Assembly: GCF_024166365.1 (NCBI RefSeq) | Contig: NC_064838.1 | Coordinates: 72,556,001-72,620,000 of the forward strand | From: Elephas maximus indicus | Taxonomy: Eukaryota; Chordata; Mammalia; Proboscidea; Elephantidae | Length of the DNA: 64,000 nucleotides | Direction: 5' to 3' | In this document: positions 27,575 to 37,668 of the stretch, piece after piece | Layout: each line of letters opens with the position of its first letter | Numbering within the stretch: the stretch's first letter is position 1 | The notes under the pieces: model-generated | Seen by the model: the letters and a program-made list of their open reading frames with translations, nothing else | What the model was told of the DNA's origin: nothing | Database searches by the model: none | Made by a program: the position numbers and the translations under genes

Positions 27575-28440
27575 TATGATTGATTTTCGAATGTTGAACC
27601 ATGCTTGCATAACTGGGGTGAAACCCACTTTTTCGTGGTGTGTTATTTTCTTGATGCACTGAATTCTTTTGTCTAGAATTTTTCATTTGTATTTATGAGA
27701 GATTTTGATCTGTAATTTTCTTTTTTGTGGCGTCTCTGTCTTTGGGATCAGGGCTATGCTGGCTTCATTGAATGAATTCAGGTGTATTTCTTCCTTTCCT
27801 ATGCTTTGAAACAGATACAATAGTACTGTTCTGGGCTCTTCTCTGAATGCCTGGTAGAATTTTCCAGTGAAGCCATCCAGGCCAGGACTTTTTTATTTTG
27901 AGGGAAGTAAGTTTAATTACCTCTTCAATCTCTTTTCATGTTACAGGTCTGCTCAGATTTTCTATCTCAGCCTGTGTTAGTTTAGGTAGGTAGTGTGTTT
28001 CTAGGAATTTGTACATTTCCTCCAGGTTCTCAAATTCGTTGGAGTACAATTTTTCATAGGATTCTGTCATGATCCTTTTTTATTTCAGCTGCGTCTGTTG
28101 TAATGTTCCCCATCTCATTTCTTATTTGGGTTATTTGCTTCCTCTCCTGTTTTTCTTTTGTCATTTTGGCTAGCAGTTTGTCTATTTTGTTGATCTTTTC
28201 AAAGAACTAACTTTTGGTCTTTATTCTTTTTATTGTTTTTCCGTTCTCTCTTTTGTTTATTCTGGCTTTAATCTACATCATTTCTATCTTCTGATATCTG
28301 CGGAATTTTTTCATTGTTCTCTATTTGTTCAGGTAGTAGGGCCAACTTTTTGATTTTGGCCCATTTTCTTTTTTGATGTGTGCAATTATTGCTAAAAATT
28401 GACCTCTGGGCACTGCCTTTGCTGTGTCCCAAAGATTTTG
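27575..28440 (-). pseudogene. L1-C ORF2, upstream RT part
   Basis: On the minus strand this matches L1-E ORF2 from the section YQNLWDTA (28440 end) through the RT start ([12 protein letters not shown]-like near 27870) to about the VGFIPGMQ section (27590). It carries many stops and indels. It joins the endonuclease part at 43425-44044 across L1-D. Confidence 0.7.
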
Positions 28441-28454
28441 GTATGATGTGTTTT

Positions 28455-29876
28455 GTTTTTTTTTTTTTAACTTTTATTAAACTTCAAGTGAACGTTTACA
28501 AATCCAGTCAGTCTATCACATATAAGTTTATATACATCTTTCTCCGTACTCCCACTTGCTCTTCCCCTATTGAGTCAGCCCTTTCAGTCTCTCCTTCCGT
28601 GACAATTTGCCAGCTTCCCTCTCTCTCTATCCTCCCATCCCCCCTCCAGACAAGAGTTGCCAACACACTCTCAAGTGTCCACCTGATATAATTCGCTCAC
28701 TCTTCATCAGCATCTCTTTCCCCCCCGCTGACCAGTCCCTTTCATGTCTGATGAGTTGTCTTCGGGGATCGTTCCTGGCCTGTGCCGACAGAAGGTCTGG
28801 GGAGCATGGCCGCCGGGATTCCTCTAGTCTCAGTCACACCATTAAGTATGGTCTTTTTAAGAGAATTTGGGGTCTGCATCCCACTGACCTCCTATTCCCT
28901 CAGGAGTTCTCTGTTGTGCTCCCTGTCAGGGCAGTCATCGATTGTGGCCGGGCACCAACTAGTTCTTCTGATCTCAGGATGATGTAGGCCTCTGGTTCAT
29001 GTGGCCCTTTCTGTCTCTTGGGCTCTTAGTTGTCGTGTGACCTTGGTGTTCTTCATTTTCCTTTGCTCCAGGTGGGTTGAGACCAATTGATGCATCTTAG
29101 ATGGCCGCTTGTTAGCATTTAAGACCCCAGACGCCACATTTCAAAGTGGGATGCAGAATGATTTCATAATAGAATTATTTTGCCAATTGACTTAGAAGTC
29201 CCCACAAACCATGTTCCCCAGACCCCCGCCCCTGCTCCGCTGACCTTTGAAGCATTCATTTTATCCCGGAAACTTCTTTGCTTTTGGTCCAGTCCAGTTG
29301 AGCTGACCTTCCATGTATTGAGTGTTGTCTTTCCCTTCACCCAAAGCAGTTCTTATCTACTGATTCATCAATAAAAAACCCTCTCCCTCCCTCCCTCCCT
29401 CCCCCCTTCGTAACCACAAAAGTATGTGTTCTTCTCAGTTTTTACTATTTCTCAAGATCTTATAATAGTGGTCTTATACAATATTTGTCCTTTTGCCTCT
29501 GACTCATTTCGCTCAGCATAATGCCTTCCAGGTTCCTCCATGTTATGAAATGTTTCACAGATTCGTCACTGTTCTTTATCGATGCATAGTATTCCATTGT
29601 GTGAATATACCACAATTTATTTACCCATTCATCCGTTGATGGACACCTTGGTTGCTTCCAGCTTTTTCTATTGTAAACAGAGCTGCAGTAAACATGGGTG
29701 TGCATATATCTGTTTGTGTGAAGGCTCTTGTTTCTCTAGGGTATATTCCGAGGAGTGGGATTTCTGGGTTGTATGGTAGTTCTATTTCTAACTGTTCAAG
29801 ATAACTGCCAGATAGATTTCCAAAGTGGTTGTACCATTTTACATTCCCACCAGAAGTGTATAAGAGTTCCAATCTC
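28455..29876 (-). mobile_element. L1-D, 3' part
   Basis: The reversed poly(A) is at 28455-28468, followed by the 3' UTR (28469-29459) and the last 139 codons of ORF2 (29460-29876). The 14-bp duplication gtatgatgtgtttt lies at 28441-28454 and again at 43411-43424 and marks the insertion of L1-D into L1-C. The piece ends where L1-E entered; the 15-bp site aagagttccaatctc is at 29862-29876. Confidence 0.94.
29460..29876 (-). pseudogene. L1-D ORF2, C-terminal part
   Basis: Frames at 29621-29872 and 29460-29705 read NPEIPLLGIYPRETRAFTQT and MEYYASIKNSDESVKHF and end in CIRPLL. This is the end of ORF2p. A small frameshift separates the two. The N-terminal part of the same ORF is at 37669-41053, on the far side of L1-E. 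Confidence 0.88.
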
Positions 29877-29881
29877 GGGGG

Positions 29882-29893
29882 CCAAGATGGCGG
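29882..29893 (+). promoter_or_regulatory. YY1-like site at the L1-E 5' end
   Basis: CCAAGATGGCGG lies 5 bp from the element start. It is a perfect match to the YY1-binding motif that fixes the transcription start of human L1. Function here is inferred from motif and position. Confidence 0.6.
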
Positions 29894-30029
29894 ACTAGGT
29901 GGACGCTACCGCGGATCCCTCTTGCAACAAAGACTCGGAAAAACAAGGGAATCGATCACATACATAACAATCTACGAACTCTGAACAACAAGCACAGACT
30001 TAGAGACGGAAAACGAACAAATACGGGCA

Positions 30030-31170
30030 GACAGCGACTGTTTTCAGAGCTAGGAGCCAGCGCACCAGGCAGGTGACCTTCGGAGCCCGATCTGGGGCAG
30101 AGCCCAGGGGGGCAGATGGCACAGAAAGGGGGCCCACCCCTTCCCCCCCCGAACCCATCCCGGGAGGAAGTTTAGCAGGTTGGCGCAGGCAGCGTACGGG
30201 TGCAGCCGGAGGGAGAAGCACCCGGGAGGCAGTGACTGAACTGGGAGGGGGGAGAACAGCGTCCCAGCTGGGGTGCTGTCCCGCCGGGAGTTAGGTGAGA
30301 AGCCGACGGGGCGCGAGGGAGGGGGTCAACTATATTTCCCTAAAGTGACCCCAGGGCAGGGCCCACACGTTCGTGCGGGAGAACGCACACCCAGTCTGCG
30401 CGTGTGGCGCGGCACACCAGAGGGAGAAATCCCCGGAAGTGTCTGGTCTCAAAGCAGGGAAAGCAGCAACCCAGATGGGGAGCCATTCTGCTGGGATCTG
30501 GGCGCGTGCGCGCGTGCGCAGGCGGGGCATGAGCGCGGGGTCCATTTTTATTACCCTGAATTGACCCAGGGGGCGGGACCACCTGGTCGTGCAAGTGACG
30601 CCCTCCCAGTTTGCGCGAGCGGTGTGGCACACCGGAAGGAGAAGTCCCCGGGAGGAAGTGACTGGTCCCGAAGCGCGGAAAGTAGCGTCCCAGACGGGGT
30701 GCCGTCCTGCTGGGACTTGGGCGCACGCACGAGTGGGGCGTGAGCGCGGGGTCCATTTTTATTACCCTGAATTGACCCAGGGGGCGGGCCCACCTGGCCG
30801 TGCAGGTGACGCCAACCCAGTTCGCGCGAGAGGTGTGGTGCTCCGGAAAGAGAAGTCCCCGGGAGGAAGTGACTGGTTCCGGAACGGGGAAAGCAGCGTC
30901 TCAACCCGGAAGTCATCCCGCTGGGATTTGGGCGCGCGCACGGGCGGGGCGGGCGTGACCGCGGGACACAATTATAATCGCCTGAATAGACCCTGGGGGC
31001 GGGCCCACCCGTTCGTGCGGGAAACGCCCACCCAGTGCCCACAAGCGGTGCCGCGCACCGGAGGAAGTCCCCAGGAGGAAGTCACTGGTTTCCGAGCAAG
31101 GAAAGCAGAGTCCTAGCCAGGGACCTGTCCAGCCCGGATTTTGGCGAACGGGGGCGGAGCGTGAACGTGG
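30030..31170 (+). repeat. tandem 5' UTR monomers of L1-E (about six units)
   Basis: The core 'cagtgactggt' and variants recurs near 30032, 30226, 30436, 30655, 30865 and 31078, so the period is 194-219 bp. A second landmark (ttattaccctgaattgaccc and variants) recurs near 30332, 30548, 30759 and 30973. The units are GC-rich with many CpGs, as expected of an L1 promoter. The same core recurs in L1-B, L1-D and L1-F with fewer copies. Confidence 0.8.
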
Positions 31171-31341
31171 TGTTCAGCTCTATATTCTGTGGTGCTACAC
31201 TCCTAGCTCTCAGATCCCTCCCCCAACTTCCCCAGGCGACCCCATTAACATCCGAATACCTGGAGCCAGAGAGAGAATTCAGATAGGGATCTGACTGCAT
31301 TTTTTCTTAGCCGACTACTTGGAAAATCTAGTTTCCCAGTG

Positions 31342-32359
31342 ATGGTTCCGAGACAGCAGTCCATATCAAACCACATAAAGAAACAGACCATGACAGCTTC
31401 TCCAACCCCCCAAACAAAACAATCAAAATCTTCCCCAAATGAAGATACAATCCTGGAATTATCAGATACAGAATATAAAAAACTAATTTACAGAATGCTT
31501 AAAGATATCACAAATGAAATTAGGATAAATGCAGAAAAAGCCAAGGAACACACTGATAAAACTGTTGAAAAACTCAAAAAGATTATTCAAGAACATAGTG
31601 GAAAAATTAACAAGTTGCAAGAATCCATAGAGAGACAGCATGTAGAAATCCAAAAGATTAACAATAAAATTACAGAATTTGACAACGCAATAGAAAGTCA
31701 GAGGAGCAGACTCGAGCAATTAGAATCTAGACTGGGACTTCTGGAGGACCAGGGAAACAACACCAACATAGCTGAAAAAAAAATCAGATAAAAGAATTTA
31801 AAAAAATGAAGAAACCCTAAGAATCATGTGGGACTCTATCAAGAAGGATAACTTGCGAGTGATTGGAGTCCCAGAACAGGGAGAGGGGACAGAAAACACA
31901 GAGAAAATAGTTGAAGAACTCCTGACACAAAACTTCCCTGACATCATGAAAGACGAAAGGATATCTATCCAAGATGCTCATCGAACCCCATTTAAGATTG
32001 ATCCAAAAAGAAAAACACCAAGACATATCATCATCAAACTTGCCAAAACCAAAGACAAACAGAAAATTTTAAAAGCAGCCAGGGAGAAAAGAAAGGTTTC
32101 CTTCAAGGGAGAATCAATAAGAATAAGTTCAGACTACTCAGCAGAAACCATGCAGGCAAGAAGGGAATGGGACGACATATACAGAGCACTGAACGAGAAA
32201 AACTGCCAACCAAGGATCCTATATCCAGCAAAACTCTCACTGAAATATGAAGGAGAAATTAAGATATTTACAGATAAACACAAGTTTAGAGAATTTGCAA
32301 AAACTAAACCAAGACTGCAAGAAATGCTAAAGGAGATTGTTTGGCCGGATGACCAATAA
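31342..32359 (+). pseudogene. L1-E ORF1 (RNA-binding protein), one frameshift
   Basis: The start is the ATG at 31342 (MVPRQQSISNHIKKQTM); the other copies have MARRQ. ORF1p forms trimers by a coiled coil and binds L1 RNA through an RRM and a C-terminal domain. The coiled-coil part (31342-31791) has heptad-like ELEKLKKIIQEHSGK-type sequence. The RRM-like KRKTPRHIIIKLAKTKDKQK and the C-terminal QARREWDDIYRALNEKNC are in a second frame (31826-32359). The shift occurs in the A-rich run near 31780-31805. Nominal length is about 339 codons, ending in WPDDQ. The rest looks undamaged. Confidence 0.9.
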
Positions 32360-32840
32360 TATCAGGTACCAGCACAATACAAGGTCACAAAACAGAACGT
32401 CCTGATATCAACGCAACTCAAACAAGGAAAGCACAAAAACAAACAAATTAAGACTAATTCTAAAAAATAAATAAATAAACAAAATAATACACATAACAGG
32501 AAATCATGGAAATCAATAGATAAACGATCAAAATAATCAAAAAGAGGGACTAAATATAGGAGGCATTGAACTGCCAGATGGAGAGTGATACAAGGCGAAA
32601 TAGAAGGATACAAGCTAGGGTTTTACTTAGAAAAATAGGGGTAAATAAAAAGGTAACCACAAAAAGGAATATCAGTCCCATAACTCAAGAAAAAAACCAA
32701 GAAAAACGTAACGACTCAATAAACACAAAGTTAAACATTATGAAAATGAGGATCTCAAAAGCTACTAAGAAAAACGTCTCAGCACAAAAAAGCATGTGGA
32801 AAAATGAAATGGCCAACAACACACATGAAAAGGCATCAAA

Positions 32841-35800
32841 ATGACAGCATTAAAAACTTACTTATCTATAATTACGCTGAATGTAAATGGACTAAATGCA
32901 CCAATAAAGAGACAGAGAGTCATGGACTGGATAAAAAAACACGAAACATCTATATGCTGCCTACAAGAGACACACCTTAGACTTAGAGACACAAACAAAC
33001 TAAAACTCAAAGGATGGAAAAAAATATATCAAGCAAAGAATAAGCAAAAAAGAAGAGGAGTAGCAATATTAATTTCTGACAAAATAGACTTTAGACTTAA
33101 ATCCGCCACAAAGGATAAAGAAGGACACTATATAATGATAAAAGGGACAATTGATCAGGAAGACATAACCATATTAAATATTTACGCACCTAGTGACAGG
33201 GCTGCAAGATACATAAATCAAATTTTAACAGAATTGAAAAGTGAGATAGACACCTCCACATATATAGTAGGAGACTTCAACACCGCACTTTCGGAGAAGG
33301 ACAGGACATCCAGTAAGAAGCTCAGTAGAGACACGGAAGACCTACTTACAACAATCAACCAACTGGACCTCATTGACTTATACAGAACTCTCCACCCAAC
33401 TGCTGCAAAATATACTTTTTTTTCTAGCGCACATGGAACATTCTCTAGAATAGAACACATATTAGGTCATAAAACAAATCTTTGCAGAATCCAAAACATC
33501 GAAATATTACAAAGCATCTTCTCAGACCACAAGGCAATGAAGCTAGAAATCAATAACAGAAAAACTAGGGAAAAGAAATCAAATACTTGGAAAATGAACA
33601 ATACCCTCCTGAAAAAAGACTGGGTTATAGAAGACATCAAGGAGGGAATAAGGAAATTCTTAGAAAGCAACGAGAATGAAAATACTTCCTATCAAAACCT
33701 CTGGGACAGAGCAAAGGCAGTGCTCAGAGGCCAATTTATATCGATAAATGCACACATGCAAAAAGAAGAAAGAGCCAAAATCAGAGAACTGTCCCAACAA
33801 CTTGAACAAATAGAAAGTGAGCAACAAAAGAATCCATCAGGCACCAGAAGAAAACAAATAATAAAAATTAGAGCTGAACTAAATGAATTAGAGAACAGAA
33901 AAACAATTGAAAGAATTAACAAAGCCAAAAGCTGGTTCTTTGAAAAAATTAACAAAATTGATAAACCATTGGCTAGACTGACTAAAGAAAAACAGGAAAG
34001 GAAACTAATAACCCGAATAAGAAACGAGAAGGACCACATCACAACAGAACCAAATGAAATCAAAAGAATCATATCAGATTACTACATAAAATTGTCCTCT
34101 AATAAATTTGAAAACCTAGAAGAAATGGATAAATTCTTGGAACAATACTACTTACCTAAACTAACACATTCAGAAGTAGAACAACTAAATAGACCCATAA
34201 CAAAAAAAGAGATTGAAACGGTAATCAAAAAACTCCCAACAAAAAAAAGTCCTGGCCCAGATGGCTTCAGTGCAGAGTTCTACCAAACCTTCAGAGAAGA
34301 CTTAACACCATTACTATTGAAGGTATTTCAAAGTATAGAAAAAGACGGAATACTACCCCACTCATTCTATGAAGCTACCATCTCCCTGATACCAAAACCA
34401 GGTAAAGACATTACAAAAAAAGAAAATTTTAGACCTATATCCCTCATGAACATAGATGCAAAAATCCTTAACAAAATTCCAGCCAATAGAATCCAACAAC
34501 ACATCAAAAAATAATACACCGTGATCAAGTGGGATTTATACCAGGTATGCAAGGCTGGTTTAATATCAGAAAAACCATTAATGTAATCCATCACATAAAT
34601 AAAACAAAAGATAAAAACCACATGATCTTATCAATTGATGCAGAAAAGGCATTTGACAAAGTTCAACACCCATTTATGATAAAAACTCTAACCAAAATAG
34701 GAATTGAAGGAAAATTCCTCAACATAATAAAGGGCATATATGCAAAGCCAACGGCCAATATCACTCTAAATGGAGAGAACCTGAAAGCATTTCCCTTGAG
34801 AACGGGAACCAGACAAGGATGCCCTTTATCACCGCTCTTATTCAACATCGTACTTGAAGTCCTAGCCAGGGCAATTAGGCTAGACAAAGAAATAAAGGGT
34901 ATCCAGATTGGTAAGGAGGAAGTAAAGCTATCACTATTTGCAGATGACATGATCGTATACATGGAAAACCCTAAGGAATCCTCCAGAAAACTACTGAAAC
35001 TAATAGAAGAGTTTGGGAGAGTCTCAGGATATAAAATAAACATACAAAAATCACTTGGATTCCTCTACATCAACAAAAAGAACACCGAAGAGGAAATAAC
35101 CAAATCAATACCATTCACAGTAGCCCCCAAGAAGATAAAATACTTAGGAATAAATCTTACCAAGGATGTAAAAGACCTATACAAAGAAAATTATAAAACT
35201 CTGCTACAAGAAATTCAAAAGGACACACTTAAGTGGAAAAACATACCCTGCTCATGGATAGGAAGACGTAACAGTAAAAATGTCTATTCTACCAAAAGCC
35301 ATTTATACATACAACGCACTTCCAATCCAAATACCAATGTCATACTTTAAGGGAATAGAGAAACAAATCACTAATTTCATATGGAAAGGAAAGAACCCCC
35401 GGATAAGCAAAACATTACTGAAAAAGAAGAAGAAAGTGGGAGGCCTCACCCTACCTGATTTCAGAACCTATTATATAGCTACAGTAGTCAAAACAGCCTG
35501 GTACTGGTACAACAACAGGCACATAGACCAATGGAACAGAATTGAGAATCCAGATATAAATCCATCCATGTATGAGCAGCTGATATTTGACAAAGGACCA
35601 GTGTCAGTCAATTGGGGAAATAATAGTCTTTTTAACAAATGGTGCTGGCATACCTGGATATCCATTTGCAAAAGAATGAAACAGGACCCATACCTCACAC
35701 CATGCACAAAAACTAACTCCAAGTGGATCAAAGACCTAAACATAAAGACTAAAACGATAAAAATCATGGAAGAAAAAATAGGATCTACCCTAGGAGCCCT

Positions 35801-36653
35801 AATACAGGGCATAAACAGAATACAAAACATTACCAAAAATGATGAAGAGAAACCAGATAACTGGGAGCTCCTAAAAGTCAAACACCTATGCTCATCTAAA
35901 GACTTCAACAAAAGAGTAAAAAGACCACCTACAGACTGGGAAAGAATATTCAGCTATGACATCTCAGACCAGCGCCTGATCTTTAAAATCTACATGACTC
36001 TGTCAAAACTCAACCACAAAAAGACAAACAACCCAATCAAGAAGTGGGCAAAGGATATGAACACACATTTCACTAAGGAAGATATTCAGGCAGCCAACAG
36101 ATACATGAGAAAATGCTCTCGATCATTAGCCATTAGAGAAATGCAAATTAAAACTACAATGAGATTCCATCTGACACCAACTAGACTGGCATTAATTCAA
36201 AAAACACAAAATAATAAATGTTGGAGAGGCTGCGGAGAGACTGGAACTCTCATACACTGCTGGTGGGATTGTAAAATGGTACAACCACTTTGGAAATCCA
36301 TCTGGCGTTATCCTAAACAGTTAGAAATAGAACTACCATACAATCCAGAAATTCCACTCCTCGGAATATACCCTAAAGATACAAGACCCTTCACACAAAC
36401 AGATATATGCACACCCATGTTTATTGCAGCTCTGTTTACAATAGCAAAAAGCTGGAAGCAACCAAGATGTCCATCAACGGACGAATGGGTAAATAAACTG
36501 TGGTATATTCACACAATGGAATACTACGCATCGATAAAGAACAGTGACGAATCTCTGAAACATTTCATAACATGGAGGAATCTGGAAGGCATTATGCTGA
36601 GCGAAATGAGTCAGTTGCAAAAGGACAAATATTGTATAAGACCACTATTATAA
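32841..36653 (+). pseudogene. L1-E ORF2 (endonuclease-reverse transcriptase), nearly intact
   Basis: The start is the ATG at 32841 ([20 protein letters not shown]); the nominal length is 1270 codons. The endonuclease holds LNVNG near residue 16, CCLQETHL near 38, [12 protein letters not shown] near 145 and [10 protein letters not shown] near 230. The RT holds [65 protein letters not shown] and [11 protein letters not shown] (catalytic ADD at about 34938-34946). The C-terminal Cys-rich motif reads [18 protein letters not shown] at about 36223-36276. Two small indels break it: one in the A run near 34510 (frame ends QQHIKK) and one near 35270. The frame after the second equals the first. The stop is at 36651-36653. 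Confidence 0.93.
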
Positions 36654-37668
36654 GATCTTGAGAAATAGAAAAAACGGAGAAGAACACATACTTATGTGGT
36701 TACAAAGGGGGGAGTGAGGGAGGGAGAGGGCTTTTTATTGATCAATCTGTAGATGGGAACTGCTTTGGGTGAAGGGAAAGACAACACTCAAAACAAGGAA
36801 GGTCAGCCTAATTGGACTGGATTAAAAGTAAAGAGGTTTCCGAGATAAAATGAAAGCTTCAAAGGTCAGCGAAGCAGGGGCTGGGGTCTGGGGAACTTGG
36901 TTTGAGGGGACTTCTAAGTCAATGGGCAAAACAATTCTATTATGAAAACACTCTGCATCCCACTTTGAATTGTGGCGCCTGGGGTCCTAAATGCCAACAA
37001 GCGGCCATCTAAAATACATTAATTGGTCTCAACCCACCGGGAGCAAAGGCAAAGGAAGAACACCAAGGTCACACGACAACTAAGAACCCAAGAGACAGAA
37101 AGGGCCACTTGAACCAGAGACCTACATTATCCTGAGACCAGAAGAACTAGTTGGTGCCCGGTCACAATCGATGTCTGCCCTGTCAGGGAACACAACAGAC
37201 AACTCCTAAGGGAGCAGGAGACCAATGCGATGCAGACCCCAAATTCTCATGAAAGACCACACCTAATGGTATGATTGCGACTACAGGAATCCCAGAGACA
37301 ATGCTCCCCAGAAATTCTGATGGCACAGGACAGGAACCATCCCCGAAGACAAATCATCAGGCATGAAAAGGACTGGTCAGTGGGGGGGAGAGAGATACTG
37401 ATGAAGAGTGAGCTAATTAAATCAGGTGGACACGGGAGAGTGTGTTGGCAACTCTTGACTGGAGGGGGGATGGGAAGATAGAGAGAGAGGGAAGATGGTA
37501 AAATTGGCACGAAACGAGAGACTGTAAGGGCTGACTCAATAGGGGGAGAGCAAGTGGGAGAAGGGAGTAAGATGTATGTAAACCTGCATGTGACAGACTG
37601 ATTGGAATGGTAAATGTTCACTTGAAGCTTAATAAAAATTAAAAAAAAAAAAAAAGAGTTCCAATCTC

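Larger units (their letters stand above)
25505..28454 (-). mobile_element. L1-C, old LINE-1, 3' part (3' UTR and pieces of ORF2)
   Basis: This is the oldest of the three nested L1s. 25540-26165 is its 3' UTR (blocks ctgtcagaccagtaagtatg and gatccctgtcagagcag). At 26165 the sequence jumps into ORF2, so about 1.3 kb is missing. 26170-26673 is ORF2 after the RT core. 26676-27570 is a rearranged block with a poly(T) start and an inverted part. 27575-28440 is the upstream half of the RT region. The element is then interrupted by L1-D after the 14-bp site gtatgatgtgtttt and resumes at 43425. Confidence 0.8.
29877..37653 (+). mobile_element. L1-E, full-length, best-preserved LINE-1, inserted in L1-D
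   Basis: A complete 7.8-kb plus-strand L1. The 5' UTR (29877-31341) starts ggggccaagatggcgg and carries tandem monomers. ORF1 is at 31342-32359, ORF2 at 32841-36653, then the 3' UTR, aataaaaatt and a poly(A) ending at 37653. A perfect 15-bp target-site duplication, aagagttccaatctc, flanks it (29862-29876 and 37654-37668). It interrupts the ORF2 of L1-D just before the Cys-rich motif codons. Only one frame change is seen in ORF1 and two in ORF2, so it is the youngest or best-kept copy. It was the last insertion of the nest. Confidence 0.96.

Noticed and set aside
30273-31116. Long open frames on both strands of the L1-E 5' UTR (up to 175 codons)
   Set aside because: GC-rich monomers are poor in stops, so several overlapping frames stay open. 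They do not share the MCA..VEIAPR start seen in the other three copies.
30030-31170. Possible CRISPR-like array in the regular repeats
   Set aside because: The units are about 210 bp, the whole unit is repeated with drift and there are no unique spacers. It is an L1 promoter array in vertebrate DNA.
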